Below are positions 43,873 through 55,149 of a stretch of DNA of 64,000 bases, piece after piece. Position 1 is the first letter of the stretch. Each line of letters starts with the position of its first letter. The position numbers were made by a program, and so were the translations under genes. Origin of the DNA: Tricholoma matsutake (taxonomy: Eukaryota > Basidiomycota > Agaricomycetes > Agaricales > Tricholomataceae); contig AP026539.1 in the NCBI GenBank assembly GCA_026075535.2, positions 1,426,001-1,490,000 on the forward strand, in the 5' to 3' direction. The notes under the pieces are model-generated. The model ran no database searches, had not been told where the DNA came from, and worked only from the letters and a program-made list of their open reading frames with translations.

Positions 43873-45799
43873 CATAGTCGTTTGAATCAGCTACAGACTT
43901 GACATCAATGGTCCTGGTCACTATTGATCATCATACTAATTCAGCATTGTACCAACACATGTACCATCTTTTTCTATCTCATTTATATCACAATGAATGT
44001 GTTTTGGATTTGTGATGCAGTCTATATGTGAAATGGAACAAGAGTGCAAAACTGAGATAAGGCCCATAGAACTGTCTTGGATACCCAACCCTCATATTTG
44101 GCCATATTTTGCAGGGGCTTTGAGGGCTTAGTCAGTCAATGGTGTTATGTGGTCTGCTGGTGGACAGTTTTCCTCAGGATTGACTGTGTTGGGATATGAA
44201 GGTGAGCTCAGGACTGTAGGCAGGTTAACTCAGGGTGGGAGGGGATGTCACAGGAAGTTTTGGTTGGGTGGTTCTGATACTGTGATAAGTGGCTAGCAAG
44301 GAATGGCTGCTTGGGTAGGGGAAACAACAACCATCATCCCCCACTGCTCGTGTGGGTTTGGGCCCTGGTTGCTCATTGGTTGCTAGTTCTGGCCACTATG
44401 AGGACAGGACTTTTGTTGCCATTGACAGGCTCAATTCCTGATACCCACACACTATGACACTAACACCCACACCAACTTCACCTATCCCATTTGTGAGCCC
44501 CCCACCATTCAAGCTGTGCATTCAAGCTGTGCATTCCACCGTGACTGCTCTGGCCTCTTAGCAGGTGGCATCTGTCCTTGTTCTTTGGTGATGATGCCCC
44601 ATATCACCTGCCTCAATGCCTCCCAAACTGAGCAGATTCAGCTGTGTGCATGCACTTTCAGCTATGCAAAAAGGACCTCCGAGTCTGCACCATCCACACC
44701 CTCCAATCCACACACTCTGCTCTCACACTGTCGCTTGCTGCAACTTCATTAGTATTGCTGCAGATGTCAAAGAGCCTTGTGGGGTTTTCACATGACATCC
44801 AAACTGTTGCTCATGCATCCAGCCCATTCAGTGTGACTATCACCTCATCTTCTATTCTATATCCATCTACACATCCTGTCATTGGTGACAACACATATTT
44901 TTCCCTCAAAAGGCCTTGCACTCCTTCACCATTGTGCACATTGCCTGTCAGGCCCACAACCCATAGTTGGATCACATGATTGTTGATTTTGGATAGGAAT
45001 GGACTTTTTGCACAGTTGAGTACATACAGTATTGGTGGATGTTTTTTTTTCTGGACTCTCCATATCTAGGTCTATTGAGGCTTACTTTTTAGTATGTCCT
45101 TAGCTACTTATGTAGCATAGGTAGATATCAATATAGTAACATAGTAACAGTAAGGGTAGTTCATTTGACTTTTTTTTAAAAAGTGGAAGGATGATGGAGC
45201 ATCCAACACTAAGGGATCACAGAACTAAAGTGGAATGGAATATATTGATTATGGTATGAGATGAGGATACAATGTGCAGTTTTTAGTAGTTATAAGTGGT
45301 ATGTCAGGTGATCATATATATTAGATAAGGGATTTAAAAATTTTTTGAAAAGAATTCTGTGCAAAAGTGAAGTTTTTGCAGTAAATTTAAGTTTTCAGTG
45401 TACCTATATATTTACTTAAAATTATAACCATATACTTCCCATTCTGCAATTATCAAGTGCTACTCTAGACCCTCTCTTTGACATGGTATGAAGCTGTGGC
45501 AGCTGTCTCTAAGTCACAAGTTAGGTAAAGTTTGTGACTCTAACACCACATGTTAGTTACAAGTTGAAATTTTTCAAACTCAGTAAATATGTCTAGAATA
45601 GTGATTAGTACCATTTAGAGTCAAAGACTAACATCTAATTTTATGGAACTTTTACCTCAATGGAGAAGAAGAATTCTCAGAATATTTTTGCAGGGAGTTG
45701 ACCATTGGGATCTACCCTATAATCCTCTGGACTTAAATGTGTCAAAAGTGCAATGTGATGGCAGCAATAAAGGGTGATGAGCAACAACTATTTGCTTAT
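43873..45799. other. Transposon-rich intergenic DNA, no recognised gene
   Basis: CpG-poor. It contains a 15-bp tandem duplication (CATTCAAGCTGTG) at 44508-44540 and poly-T runs. Small ORFs at 44516-44979 have no motif. Confidence 0.4.
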
Positions 45800-46549
45800 G
45801 TAATGAGGTGCTGACAACGGGTGACACCTACCTTATGTCTTGCATGTACCTTCCGGGAATTATGCCAACTATAAATTTGTTTCCTTCTACTGGCGATCAT
45901 TTGTACAGGAAGCAAGAAAGCCATGGAAGCTTCAAAAGCCTTCAGGTGCAATGCTAAGTGAAACTGGTCATGGAAACAGAGACTCTGGATGTGTACAACC
46001 AACTGACTCTGCAGGCATCGATCATCCATAGAAGATTTCCATATTCAAATGCAATGGATGTGTTATTGGGCTCTCACCTGTTCATGTTTACATCTTCTGA
46101 CCTGCAGATGTATGACTGGATCTCTAGGCATCAGCATAAAAGAGAAAACCAGTTAAAAAGAACAATCCTGAGCAAAATGATGTTGCCAATGATGCAGAGT
46201 CTGATAATGGATCAGCAATTGAACATGACAATTTTTCTGGAGGAAATTCAGCCAGGAGTTCAAGATCCCAGCTTCATGAATTTCTAGGTGGTCATCCACT
46301 TGCAGAAACACATGGAGCACATTGATTAAAGGAAGCCCAAATTCTGAACTTGGTTGTAGATACCTTACCCTGCCATGATTGAGGGATCCAGGAATATTAC
46401 TCTTACATTGTTCAAACCATGGAGAAGCAGATTGGATCTCAAAGGCAAAGGGTCCTGGGATGAGACTTTCCTAGCCCACAACTTCTCATCACGCCACATT
46501 GAACTCATGAAAAACATGAATTTACAATATGAATGCCTTGATGGCACTA

Positions 46550-46919
46550 GTGTTGCCACTGGCTTAGCTGAGGTTTTTCAACAAAATGGCTATAGCATGC
46601 CAGATAAATTTCCTAAATTTACCAGAATATTTGAGCATATGGACAGGCCCATAAGCCGAGGGGTCTTCTGCCAACATTAGCTGATCTGATCACTCATTCC
46701 TGACTTATTCACTCGGCTTTGATTTCAAGCCAAGCCAGCAAGCCAAATTTTGTTTATTAAATAAGTCAGGAATGAGTGATCAGATCAGCTAATGTTGGCA
46801 AAAGACCCCTTGGCTTATGGGCCCATCCATATGCTCAAATATTCTGGTAAATTTAGGAAATTTATCTGGCATGCTATAGCCATTTTGTTGAAAAGCCTCA
46901 GCTGAGCCAGTGGCAACAC
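46550..46919. mobile_element. Foldback MITE with TA target site
   Basis: Two 160-bp arms (46550-46709 and 46760-46919) are nearly perfect reverse complements (about six mismatches by eye), separated by a 50-bp loop. The element starts GTGTTGCCACTGGC, ends GCCAGTGGCAACAC, and is flanked on both sides by TA (46548-46549 and 46920-46921), the target site of Tc1/mariner-type elements. It interrupts the helicase remnant after the LQYEC block. It carries no gene. Confidence 0.85.
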
Positions 46920-48754
46920 TACAAGTTAATGCCCAAGACAATTTTCATGCCCAGATGCGAAAAGGAGCAGTTGTCATGCTGAGTTGGGCTGAGACTGGTG
47001 CTGGGGTATTCCAAGACTTAGATCAAATGGCTATTGAAGATGCAATAAATGGACCAGTTGATGGAAAGTCAGCAACATTCAATGAAATTTCAATGTCTGC
47101 ACATATTGGCAAACAAGATAATGCTCAAACATCACTAATGGCTGACATGAGAAGGATGCTGTCATCTCTTGGATGGACAGATCAAAAACCAGACTTGCTT
47201 CCCAATGATTTGGTTATTTTGCAAGATCCTCTCAAGTTAGAGCAAACTCCTGCACAGTGGAAGGCTGCTGTAGCTACTGCACATGCTGAAATCCTGGAAG
47301 AGTGGGCTTACCATTTACCTCCCAGTAGCACTTCTTCTATGCCTGGCATGCTGTCAAGCTCTTTTGTCCTGAATGATGTCTGAGTTGTTGACAAGTCTTA
47401 CATGAGCCACTCCTTCTATTCAAAAGATTGGCAGAAGACCATTGATGCTGCCTCAGATCAATTTAGCTTGAACAAAGAACAAGATTGGGCATTTTGCATT
47501 GTTACTAACCATGCTTGCAGTCTGGATTCTGAGCAACTGAAGATGAACATTGCTGGAATTGCAGGCACAGGAAAAACACAGGTGTTGAGAGCACTCATTG
47601 AATTCTTCAAACAGAGGAGGGAATCTCACCACCTTACCATAGTTGCACCGACTGGCAGTGCAGTGGCTCTCTTGAAAGATTTGATGTACCTTGCAATGTT
47701 TGGCATTAACAGTGATGGGGGAAGGACATCAAATATCCAAATAGCACAAGTCAAGTCAAGGTTGGAAGGCATACACTATGTGTTCCTGGACAAAGTCTCA
47801 ATGCTGTCCTGCTGTGACATGTACCTCATCAGTGCAAGGTTGGCATGGGTCATGAACAACCTTGATTCACCTTTTGGTGGCTTGACCATGCTTTTTCTAG
47901 GAAATCTTGCCCAATTACCCCCTGTAATTGGTCACAAACATGTGTCACTGTACAGCCACATGGTTGGAAGAAATGCCACATCCCTCTATGACCAAGAGGT
48001 GGCAATCAGTAAAGCCCTCTGGCACCAGGTCACTACTGTTGTCATCCTCCATCAAAATGCGAGACAATGAATGCAGTCAGTTGATGATGCTAAGTTCCAT
48101 GAAGCCCTGGCTAACATGAGGTACAAGGCTTGTACACCACAGATATAACATTTCTTTGGTCCCAGTGTCTAGTGAATTGCCAGGCCACTCAAACATAAAA
48201 GAGAAGCAATTTAGGAATGTGTCCATCATAACTACTATGAACTCACAAAAAGATGAAATAAACAGTCAAAGGTTTGCCTCTAAAACAAAGCAGAAATTAA
48301 CACACTTTTATTCTATTGACACTGTTCCCTTGAAAGAACCAAAAGATGATTGAGAAAAGTGGAATAATTTCTCAACTTGTAAATGTCTGTTAGAAATAAT
48401 TTAATCCCTGAAAATGTTCAGCATGCTCTCTGGGAGCAGCCAACTTGTGCAAACACAAAACTCATTTCTGGAAAGTTGTCTGTCTGCATTGGCATGCCTA
48501 TAATGATCCAAAACAATGCGGTAACAGAAATGTGCATCACAAAAGGTCAAGATGCATTTGTTTATGTGTGGTGATTGCACAAACTTCTGAATAACAAGGA
48601 TGTATTAGACAAACTGTTTGTAGAGCTCGCAAATTCACCTAATAAAAATGGAGGGGCTACCACAAAATGTTATACCCCTGACAAGAACAAGTGTCATCAC
48701 TGTTTGCAAGTTACCAGATGATACATCACTTACCATATCAAGGAGTCAGGTTGA

Positions 48755-49180
48755 TGTAAGGGGACTAGGGGGTGCCCTGTGTGTTTCTCCTATTTTTTTA
48801 CGTTTGTTCTATATTTTTCCTCACTTCATTTCCTTCTATTCTTCATTTTCTATGATTTTTCCGGATTTTATTACTAATTTTCCCTTTCTATCATGTTTGT
48901 ACATGTTGACACTTTTATATTTAGAGGCGGAGCACCCCTTCCGACACCTACCCCTTGGTATGATGTCATTTGGTGGCCTTGATCTGCCTATCTCCGCCTT
49001 TTCTATTTTTAGGTTATTATTTGATTTTTGTCGTCTTCACATATACTGGGCATCGGCAAAGGGATCCTTAGAGTTTTCTCTTCGGATTTCCCTTTGCTAG
49101 GTGTGTCCCCAATCCCTGTACTATGTAGTATAATTTTAACTTCAGATTTCCCTTTGCTAGAGGCTTAGGTTGCCCTTATA
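48755..49180 (+). repeat. 5' LTR of Gypsy element II
   Basis: 426 bp, starting TGTAAGGGGAC and ending GCCCTTATA. It differs from the 3' LTR at about 8-9 sites, mostly CpG against TpG/CpA. The putative core promoter ATATACT is at 49041-49047 and the predicted RNA start AGAGTTTTCT at 49070. Confidence 0.92.
49041..49047 (+). promoter_or_regulatory. TATA-like box in the 5' LTR of Gypsy element II
   Basis: ATATACT lies 29 nt upstream of the predicted RNA start at 49070. Confidence 0.45.
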
Positions 49181-49182
49181 GT

Positions 49183-49192
49183 AGAAAACTCT
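49183..49192 (+). promoter_or_regulatory. Self-priming primer binding site of Gypsy element II
   Basis: AGAAAACTCT, 2 nt after the 5' LTR, is the exact 10-nt reverse complement of AGAGTTTTCT at 49070-49079, the predicted RNA 5' end. Spacing and length match element I. Confidence 0.65.
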
Positions 49193-49322
49193 CCCCTAAG
49201 GCCTGAAAATCACGAATGCACTGCCCAAGATAGGCAGGTACGGACTGGACGACGCTTCCCAAAGCTCCACAGACTCCCTACACACCGTTCCAGATAGTCT
49301 CGCCTTTACTCCGCTGCCATTT

Positions 49323-50465
49323 TTGCCAAACGCGCCCCCTAGCGACATGGACACATCAGAATGCTTCGACGTGCTTGAAAGCAATGTTTCCGGAATGCAC
49401 ACGCAAATCAATTCACTTAAATCTATGATCAAAAACTTTGTCAGGACCCTCCAGACTAACCCTATGACCAATATTCCCCCCATGGCAACTCCAAGCGCAC
49501 CCAACAACGATGTACTGCCAAATGCGCCCACTAAGGAGTGCACCCAGATCAAACTGTCCCCCCCTGCTGAATTTAATGGTGCACATGCGCAGGGACATGC
49601 ATTCCTTAATTCCTGTGAGTTATACATCAGTCTCCAGTCACATCAATTTGTTGATGAGGCTGCAAAAATTTATTGGGCCTTCACATACATGAAATCTGAA
49701 CGCGCCTATCTCTATGTGGACTGTATCCTGCGTCAAACTAAAGAACTCAGTTCTCTACCTTTCTCCACTTGGGGTGACTTTCGAGCTGAGTTCGTATGCC
49801 ACTTTTGTCCCCTCAATGAATGCCACTGAGCAGTGACACGACTTGAGTCATCCTCTTACCACCAGGCATGTCGATCTGTGGACAACTATATCGATGAGTT
49901 CAAGGATTTGGTGGACATGGCAGGATATGGGAGTGGGCTACCAGTGGTGGTGAAGTTTCGACGGGGCCTCAACCGAGAAATTCAGGACCAGATTGCACAG
50001 ATGTTGGAAGGGTGCCCAGTGGACGATGATATCTTTGCTTGGTATGAAGCTGCTTCACTCTGTGACAAGAACTGACTCACAAATGCAGTGTTTAATGCTG
50101 CATTCCATGCTCCAACTACCACTCATACGCCCTACACCTTCAATCGAACCCTTCCCCACCTTAACCCCATTCCTGTTTGTCAAACTCCCACACCAGCCGT
50201 CAATGTCCCAGTACCAATGGATGTTGATGCAGCCCACAGCCATGCGTGTAGGTTGGATCTCTGCTACCATTGTGGGGAAACTGGACACAGGGCTGGAGCA
50301 TGTCCCCATCGTCAGGATATCCACATGCTCACCCCCAAAGGGCAAGATGAACTCCTCCAAGACTTGTTGGTGCTTGTAGATGTTGAGGAAGCAAAGGATC
50401 AGGTTGCAGAGGAGATCAAGTTGGAAGTTGTAGAGGAGCAGGAATTTCCTATTTGCAGCAAGTGA
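49323..50465 (+). pseudogene. gag of Gypsy element II
   Basis: One frame interrupted by TGA at 49827-49829 and 50073-50075. It has a coiled N-terminal segment, a capsid-like core (SPPAEFNGAHAQGHAFLNSC, AAKIYWAFTYMKSERA, then VDNYIDEFKDLVDMAGYG and FRRGLNREIQDQIAQML), and a CCHC knuckle CYHCGETGHRAGAC at 50262-50303. The frame ends at a TGA (50463), where a shift to the next frame is needed to continue. Confidence 0.85.
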
Positions 50466-52222
50466 ATTGTATGCCCTCACTGCCTGTCCATAATCACTTT
50501 GAAGTCTTGTCAGTTGAATCCCCGGAGAATGAATCCATTTCTGTGACTGCTCCCCTCTCTGACCCTTCGAAGTTGGCTGAAGATGTACCTGCTCTCCCCA
50601 TCTCTCCTTCTGCTCCACGCCCCAAAATTAAATCATGGGAGCATAAACTACCACACAAGTATATTGTTGCATCCACTCCCTCTGCACATTCCTCGAACTG
50701 CAGACGACCGACACTGGGCAGATACTCGGTGTCTCTACACTCCTGGACTCTGGTGTGACCGGTCTCTTCATCGATGCCCATCTTGTGCAACAACATCACC
50801 TAAATACTCGCTCACTCTCGCGTCCAATACCTGTGTATAATGTGGATGGATCCTCAAATGAAGCTGGTGCCATCCGAGAGGTTGTAGACCTGGTTCTCCA
50901 TTACAAAGATCATAGTGAGTGTGCCCTTTTTGCTGTCACTCAATTAGGAAAGCAAAAGGTGATTTTGGGCTATCCATGGCTTCGAGACCATAACCCAGAG
51001 GTCGACTGGCATACTGGGGAGGTTACCATGAGCTGATGTCCATCCTGCTGTCAGACTTGTTTCACAGTTGCCAGGCAAGAACATCGTGGACAGAAGGTGG
51101 CGATACGACATACTCAGAAGTGTCGTGCCAGACCCCTGCCTATACCTGAAGTGGAGTTGGAAGGGGTTCCTGATCTGATGCCGGACTCGGATGATGATGA
51201 TGAGGACCCAGAGGAAGTGGAGGAGGGTGATCGGATCTTCTACACTGCGATTCACTCATTGCATGAGGTGTGTGCTACATCAAACATATCCCAATGCCTC
51301 GCTGAGGCCTTCCACAAAAACAATGCTGCTAAATCCTCTACTAATTCCTTACTCCCTCATCTCCATGAGTTTGAAGACGTGTTCTCCAAGGAGTTGTTCA
51401 ACTCTCTTCCTGTGCGCAAGCCATGGGATCACGCGATCGAACTCACCCCCGGTGCAACCCCTTCATCCTGCAAGGTCTATCCTCTCTCTCCTGAAGAACA
51501 ATGACAGCTTGACCAGTTCATCGACGAGCACCTGGCCTCTGGATGTATTTGACCATTGAAGTCACCCATGGCCTCCCCCTTTTTCTTTGTCAAGAAGAAG
51601 GATGGCTCACTTCAACTGGTTCAAGACTACAGAAGGCTCAACAACATCACGGTCAAAAATTGCTACCCACTACCCCTCATCTCTGAACTCGTGAACCAGC
51701 TCCATGGAGCCTGATACTTCACCAAGCTCGATGTCTGTTGGGGCTACAATAATGTGAGGATAAAGGAGGGAGATGAGTGGAAGGCAGCCTTTCGTACCAA
51801 CTGTGGTCTTTTTGAACCACTTGTCATGTTCTTTGGCCTTACTAATAGCCCTGCCACCTTTCAGACCATGATGAATGACATCTTCCATGACCTCATCCTC
51901 GAAGGTGTTGTCTGCATCTATCTCGACGACATCCTCATCTTCACTCGCACAGTTGAAGAGCACCATCGCATCATGTGCCTCATCCTAGAATGGCTTCGAC
52001 AGTACAAACTCTACCTTCGTCAGGACAAATGCGAGTTTGAGAAGACCAAGATTGAGTACCTTGGCCTGATTATCTTGGAGGGTCAAGTGGAGATGGATCC
52101 TATCAAGGTGAATGGGGTCACAGCTTGGCCGATGCCCACAAACAAGAACTTTCCTGGGCTTCATCAATTTCTATCAGCATTTTATCAAGGATTTCTCACA
52201 TCATGCATGACCACTGTTCGAC
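50466..52222 (+). pseudogene. Protease and reverse transcriptase of Gypsy element II
   Basis: After a linker in one frame (to about 50690) a frameshift leads into the protease. Its active site reads LLDSGVTGLF, with Val where Ala is usual, followed by QLGKQKVILGYPWL. RT follows, with [43 protein letters not shown] and YLDDILIF (51929-51952). TGA codons interrupt at 51034, 51502, 51550, 51712 and 52208. A further frameshift lies near 52145. Several TGA positions are arginine in the family. Confidence 0.85.
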
Positions 52223-54316
52223 TTGACAGGAAAGGAGGCATGGAGGTGGGATAATGCACAACAGGAGGCATTTGAAAGGCTTAAAGAGATGGTCACTTCC
52301 ACTCCCATCCTTACCTTTGCTGATGATTTGCATCCTTTTCATGTAGAAGCCGACAGTTCTGACTTTGTGACGGGCACCGTGTTGTCTCAGCAGTCTCCAG
52401 AGGACCAGAAGTGGCATCCTGTTGCATTCTACTCCAAAAGCCTTAGTGCTGTAGAGCGAAATTACGAGATCCATGACAAGGAGATGTTGGCAATAATGTG
52501 TGCGCTTGAGGAGTGGCGACACTTCCTCGAGGGTGCCCAACACAAGGTGGAAATTTGGACAGATCACAAGAATCTTGAGTACTTTATGATGGCCAAGAAA
52601 TTGAACCATTGTCAAGCTTGTTGGTCCCTGTATCTATCCAGATTTGACTTCTCCTTGCACCACCGTCCAGGTCACAGCATGGGGAAGACCGATGCCCTCT
52701 CCCGATGTGCAGACCATGGGGATGGCAGCGATGACAACCAAAACATTGTGTTGTTGCAGCCAGACCTGTTCACCATTCGGGCACTGGAAGGCATCACACC
52801 CCAGGGTGAGGAGCGGGACATCCTACATGACATTCGTCACGCAAACTGTAGCGGTTTACATGAGGATGTTGTTGCCCGAGCTGTTAAAGAACTGAGGAAG
52901 GGATCCACCCTTTCCTTGCATGCGGCAGAGTGGGCTAAAAAAGAGGACTTGTTGTATTTCAGGGACTGCATCTACATTCCCAATGACCCAGACCTTCACC
53001 AGCGCATCATATCCCAACACCATGACTCACAGATTGCTGGTCATCCTGGATGCTGGAAGACCTTGGAGCTCACCTCATGGAATTATTGGTGGCCACAAAT
53101 GTCATGGCTCATTGGTCAGTATTGTTGCACTTGTGACCTTTGCTTATGCACCAAGGTTCCTTGTCGCAAACCCATTGGCAAGCTACACCCTCTTCCTGTT
53201 CTAGAGAGTTGTTGGGATGTTGTCAGCGTCGACTTTGTGGTGGAGTTACCAGAGTCGAATGGGTTTGATGCGGTGATGTGCACAGTTGATTCAGTGGGAA
53301 AACATGCTCACTTCATTCCCACTCACACCACTGTCAGTGCCCTGGGTGCCGCCCGACTCTACCTCCACCATGTGTGGAAATTACATGGACTTCCTGGTGC
53401 TTTCCTCTCTGATCGTGGCCCTCAGTTCATGGCAGAGTTCACTTGTGAGCTGTACCGACTCCTGGGGATCAAACTCTTTGCTTCGACTGCTTATCACCCA
53501 CAAACTGATGGCCAGACTGAGCGAGTCAACCAGGAACTGGAGCAGTACATCCCCATCTTTGTCAATGAATGCCAGGACGATTGGGATGATCTTCTCCCAT
53601 TGGCCGAGTTTGGATACAACAACCATGTCCATGCCTCCACTCAACAGACCCCTTTCCTCTTAGACACTGGACAACATCCATGCATGGGATTTGAACCTCG
53701 CCAAACTCCCTCACACATCGACATGGTGAATGAGTTCACAGAACACATGCGGGATAGCTTAGAGGAGGCAAGGGCAGCCTTAGCAAAGGCAAAGGACAAC
53801 ATGGTGCACTTTTACAACCAACGCCATTCTCCGACCCCTCAGTACAAGGTTGGTGATCAAGTTTATCTTGACTCCAGTGACATCTCCACTACATGTCCAT
53901 CCAAGAAACTTGCTCATCACTTCTTGGGACCTTTCCCCATTGTCAAGTGTGCTGGAACACATGCCTATTGTCTATGCCTCCCAGCCTCCATGTCCAGACT
54001 CCACCCAGTCTTCCATGTCATCAAACTGCTTCCAGCTCCCCCAGATCCATTCCCGGGACGCCATTCACACCCACCACCACCGCCTACAGTGATCAAGGGA
54101 GAACCCCAATATGAAGTCGAGTCAATCTTGGACAGCCATTTGCGTCAAGGAAAACTCCAGTATTTGGTGCATTGGAAGGGTTATGGATATGAGGAGAACT
54201 CATGGGTCGAAGAGTCTGACATGAATGCCCCTCGGTTAATCAAGGAATTCCACCGACAGCACACTGCTGCACCACGTCACATTCAAGTCACGGACTTTGG
54301 TCGTATGCAATTTTGA
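52223..54316 (+). CDS. RNase H - integrase - chromodomain part of Gypsy element II pol (697 codons open)
   Basis: Starts inside the RT/RNase H region, so it is a polyprotein fragment, not an independent gene. RNase H: VEADSSDFVTGTVLS, with later WTDHKNLEYFM. Integrase zinc region: HHDSQIAGH...CDLC near 53020-53145. Core: VDFVVEL, LSDRGPQF and QTDGQTERVNQELE supply the D, D and E. A GPF/Y-like HHFLGPFPI lies near 53917. A chromodomain (YEVESILDSHLRQGKLQYLV, HWKGYGYEENSW) spans about 54105-54260 and should direct integration to marked chromatin in this class. All key residues are present. The real start would be the gag ATG far upstream, which is no longer in frame. Confidence 0.88.
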   Translation: MTGKEAWRWDNAQQEAFERLKEMVTSTPILTFADDLHPFHVEADSSDFVTGTVLSQQSPEDQKWHPVAFYSKSLSAVERNYEIHDKEMLAIMCALEEWRHFLEGAQHKVEIWTDHKNLEYFMMAKKLNHCQACWSLYLSRFDFSLHHRPGHSMGKTDALSRCADHGDGSDDNQNIVLLQPDLFTIRALEGITPQGEERDILHDIRHANCSGLHEDVVARAVKELRKGSTLSLHAAEWAKKEDLLYFRDCIYIPNDPDLHQRIISQHHDSQIAGHPGCWKTLELTSWNYWWPQMSWLIGQYCCTCDLCLCTKVPCRKPIGKLHPLPVLESCWDVVSVDFVVELPESNGFDAVMCTVDSVGKHAHFIPTHTTVSALGAARLYLHHVWKLHGLPGAFLSDRGPQFMAEFTCELYRLLGIKLFASTAYHPQTDGQTERVNQELEQYIPIFVNECQDDWDDLLPLAEFGYNNHVHASTQQTPFLLDTGQHPCMGFEPRQTPSHIDMVNEFTEHMRDSLEEARAALAKAKDNMVHFYNQRHSPTPQYKVGDQVYLDSSDISTTCPSKKLAHHFLGPFPIVKCAGTHAYCLCLPASMSRLHPVFHVIKLLPAPPDPFPGRHSHPPPPPTVIKGEPQYEVESILDSHLRQGKLQYLVHWKGYGYEENSWVEESDMNAPRLIKEFHRQHTAAPRHIQVTDFGRMQF

Positions 54317-54338
54317 ATGCATCGGGGCGATGCATCTT

Positions 54339-54351
54339 AGAGAGGGGGTGA
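54339..54351 (+). promoter_or_regulatory. Polypurine tract of Gypsy element II
   Basis: AGAGAGGGGGTGA immediately before the 3' LTR. Confidence 0.7.
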
Positions 54352-54777
54352 TGTAAGGGGACTAGGGGGTGCCCTGTGTGTTTCTCCTACTTTTTTACAT
54401 TTGTTCTATATTTTTCCTCACTTCATTTCCTTCTATTCTTCATTTTCTATGATTTTTCCAGATTTTATTACTAATTTTCCCTTTCTATCATGTTTGTACA
54501 TGTTGACACTTTTATATTTAGAGGCGGAGCACCCCTTCCGACACCTACCCCTTGGTATGATGTCATTTGGTGGCCTTGATCTGCCTATCTCTGCCTTTTC
54601 TATTTTTAGGTTATTATTTGATTTTTGTCATCTTCACATATACTGGGCATCGGCAAAGGGATCCTTAGAGTTTTCTCTTCGGATTTCCCTTTGCTAGGTG
54701 TGTCCCCAATCCCTGTCCTATGTAGTATAATTTTAACTTTGGATTTCCCTTTGCTAGAGGCTTAGGTTGCCCTTATA
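54352..54777 (+). repeat. 3' LTR of Gypsy element II
   Basis: 426 bp, the same length as the 5' LTR, followed by GTTGA. Confidence 0.92.
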
Positions 54778-55149
54778 GTTGAGGCACTCCCTAATTTTGT
54801 AATGACTGACTATGCAGCACAGGGAAAAACTCACCCCTTCAATGTTGTGGACCTCATGGAGTATTGCTCACATCAGGGCTACTATACTGCCCTATCCAGG
54901 CATGCTACTGCATTGGGCACTTTGATTTTGACCAGCTTTCACCCAAGCAAAATCACCAGTGGTGCCTTGGGAGCTCTGCATCAGGAGTTTTGGGAGCTTG
55001 GACTATTAGATAACATAACTATGCTCAAGTTCAATGACAAGCTCCCAAGAAACATTGCTATGGCTGATCATAGAAACATGTTAATAAGTTTGTTTTGGGA
55101 ATATAAAGGTAGCAACTACATACCATCCAGAGTCCATAAAGCCATCTGA

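Larger units (their letters stand above)
48755..54777 (+). mobile_element. Gypsy/chromovirus LTR retrotransposon (element II), full length, degraded
   Basis: 6023 bp. It is flanked by perfect 5-bp duplications GTTGA (48750-48754 and 54778-54782) and bounded by two 426-bp LTRs. It encodes gag with zinc knuckle, protease, RT, RNase H, integrase and chromodomain in the Tf1/sushi chromovirus order. A 697-codon RNaseH-IN-chromodomain frame is still open, but the 5' two thirds carry seven or eight TGA codons and three frameshifts. It is inserted inside the Helitron-type helicase. Confidence 0.93.
45840..55149 (+). pseudogene. Helitron-type PIF1-like helicase, split by two insertions
   Basis: Fragments in order: FVSFYWRSFVQEARKPW (45870-45925), MYDWISRHQHKREN (46110), LHEFLGGHPLAETHG (46285), LFKPWRSRLDLKGKGSWDE and FSSRHIELMKNMNLQYEC (46410-46535), then DNFHAQMRKG (46940). 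The helicase core has P-loop GIAGTGKTQ at 47555-47581, TIVAPTGSAV, and motif II HYVFLDKVSML (Glu of DExx changed to Lys at 47791). GNLAQLPPV near 47907 has an Asn where the family has Asp. The C-terminal part resumes after Gypsy element II at 54778 with MTDYAAQGKT and YYTALSRHATALGTLI. Excision of element II and one GTTGA copy restores the reading frame exactly. Several in-frame TGA codons (46323, 46380, 47381, 48068), the foldback insertion at 46550 and the lost motif II Glu show it is dead. Rep-nuclease sequence was not found. Confidence 0.8.

Noticed and set aside
47402..48070. Cellular PIF1 DNA helicase gene
   Set aside because: Upstream and downstream blocks match the Helitron-type helicase of Agaricomycetes. 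Motif II is mutated, and the gene is broken by stops and two insertions.
7816..54316. TGA as a reassigned or recoded sense codon in the retroelements
   Set aside because: The intact host genes use TGA as a terminator (both the ferritin-like and the long G-alpha genes end with TGA) and contain no internal TGA. The TGAs in elements stand at Arg sites and are accompanied by frameshifts and lost catalytic residues.
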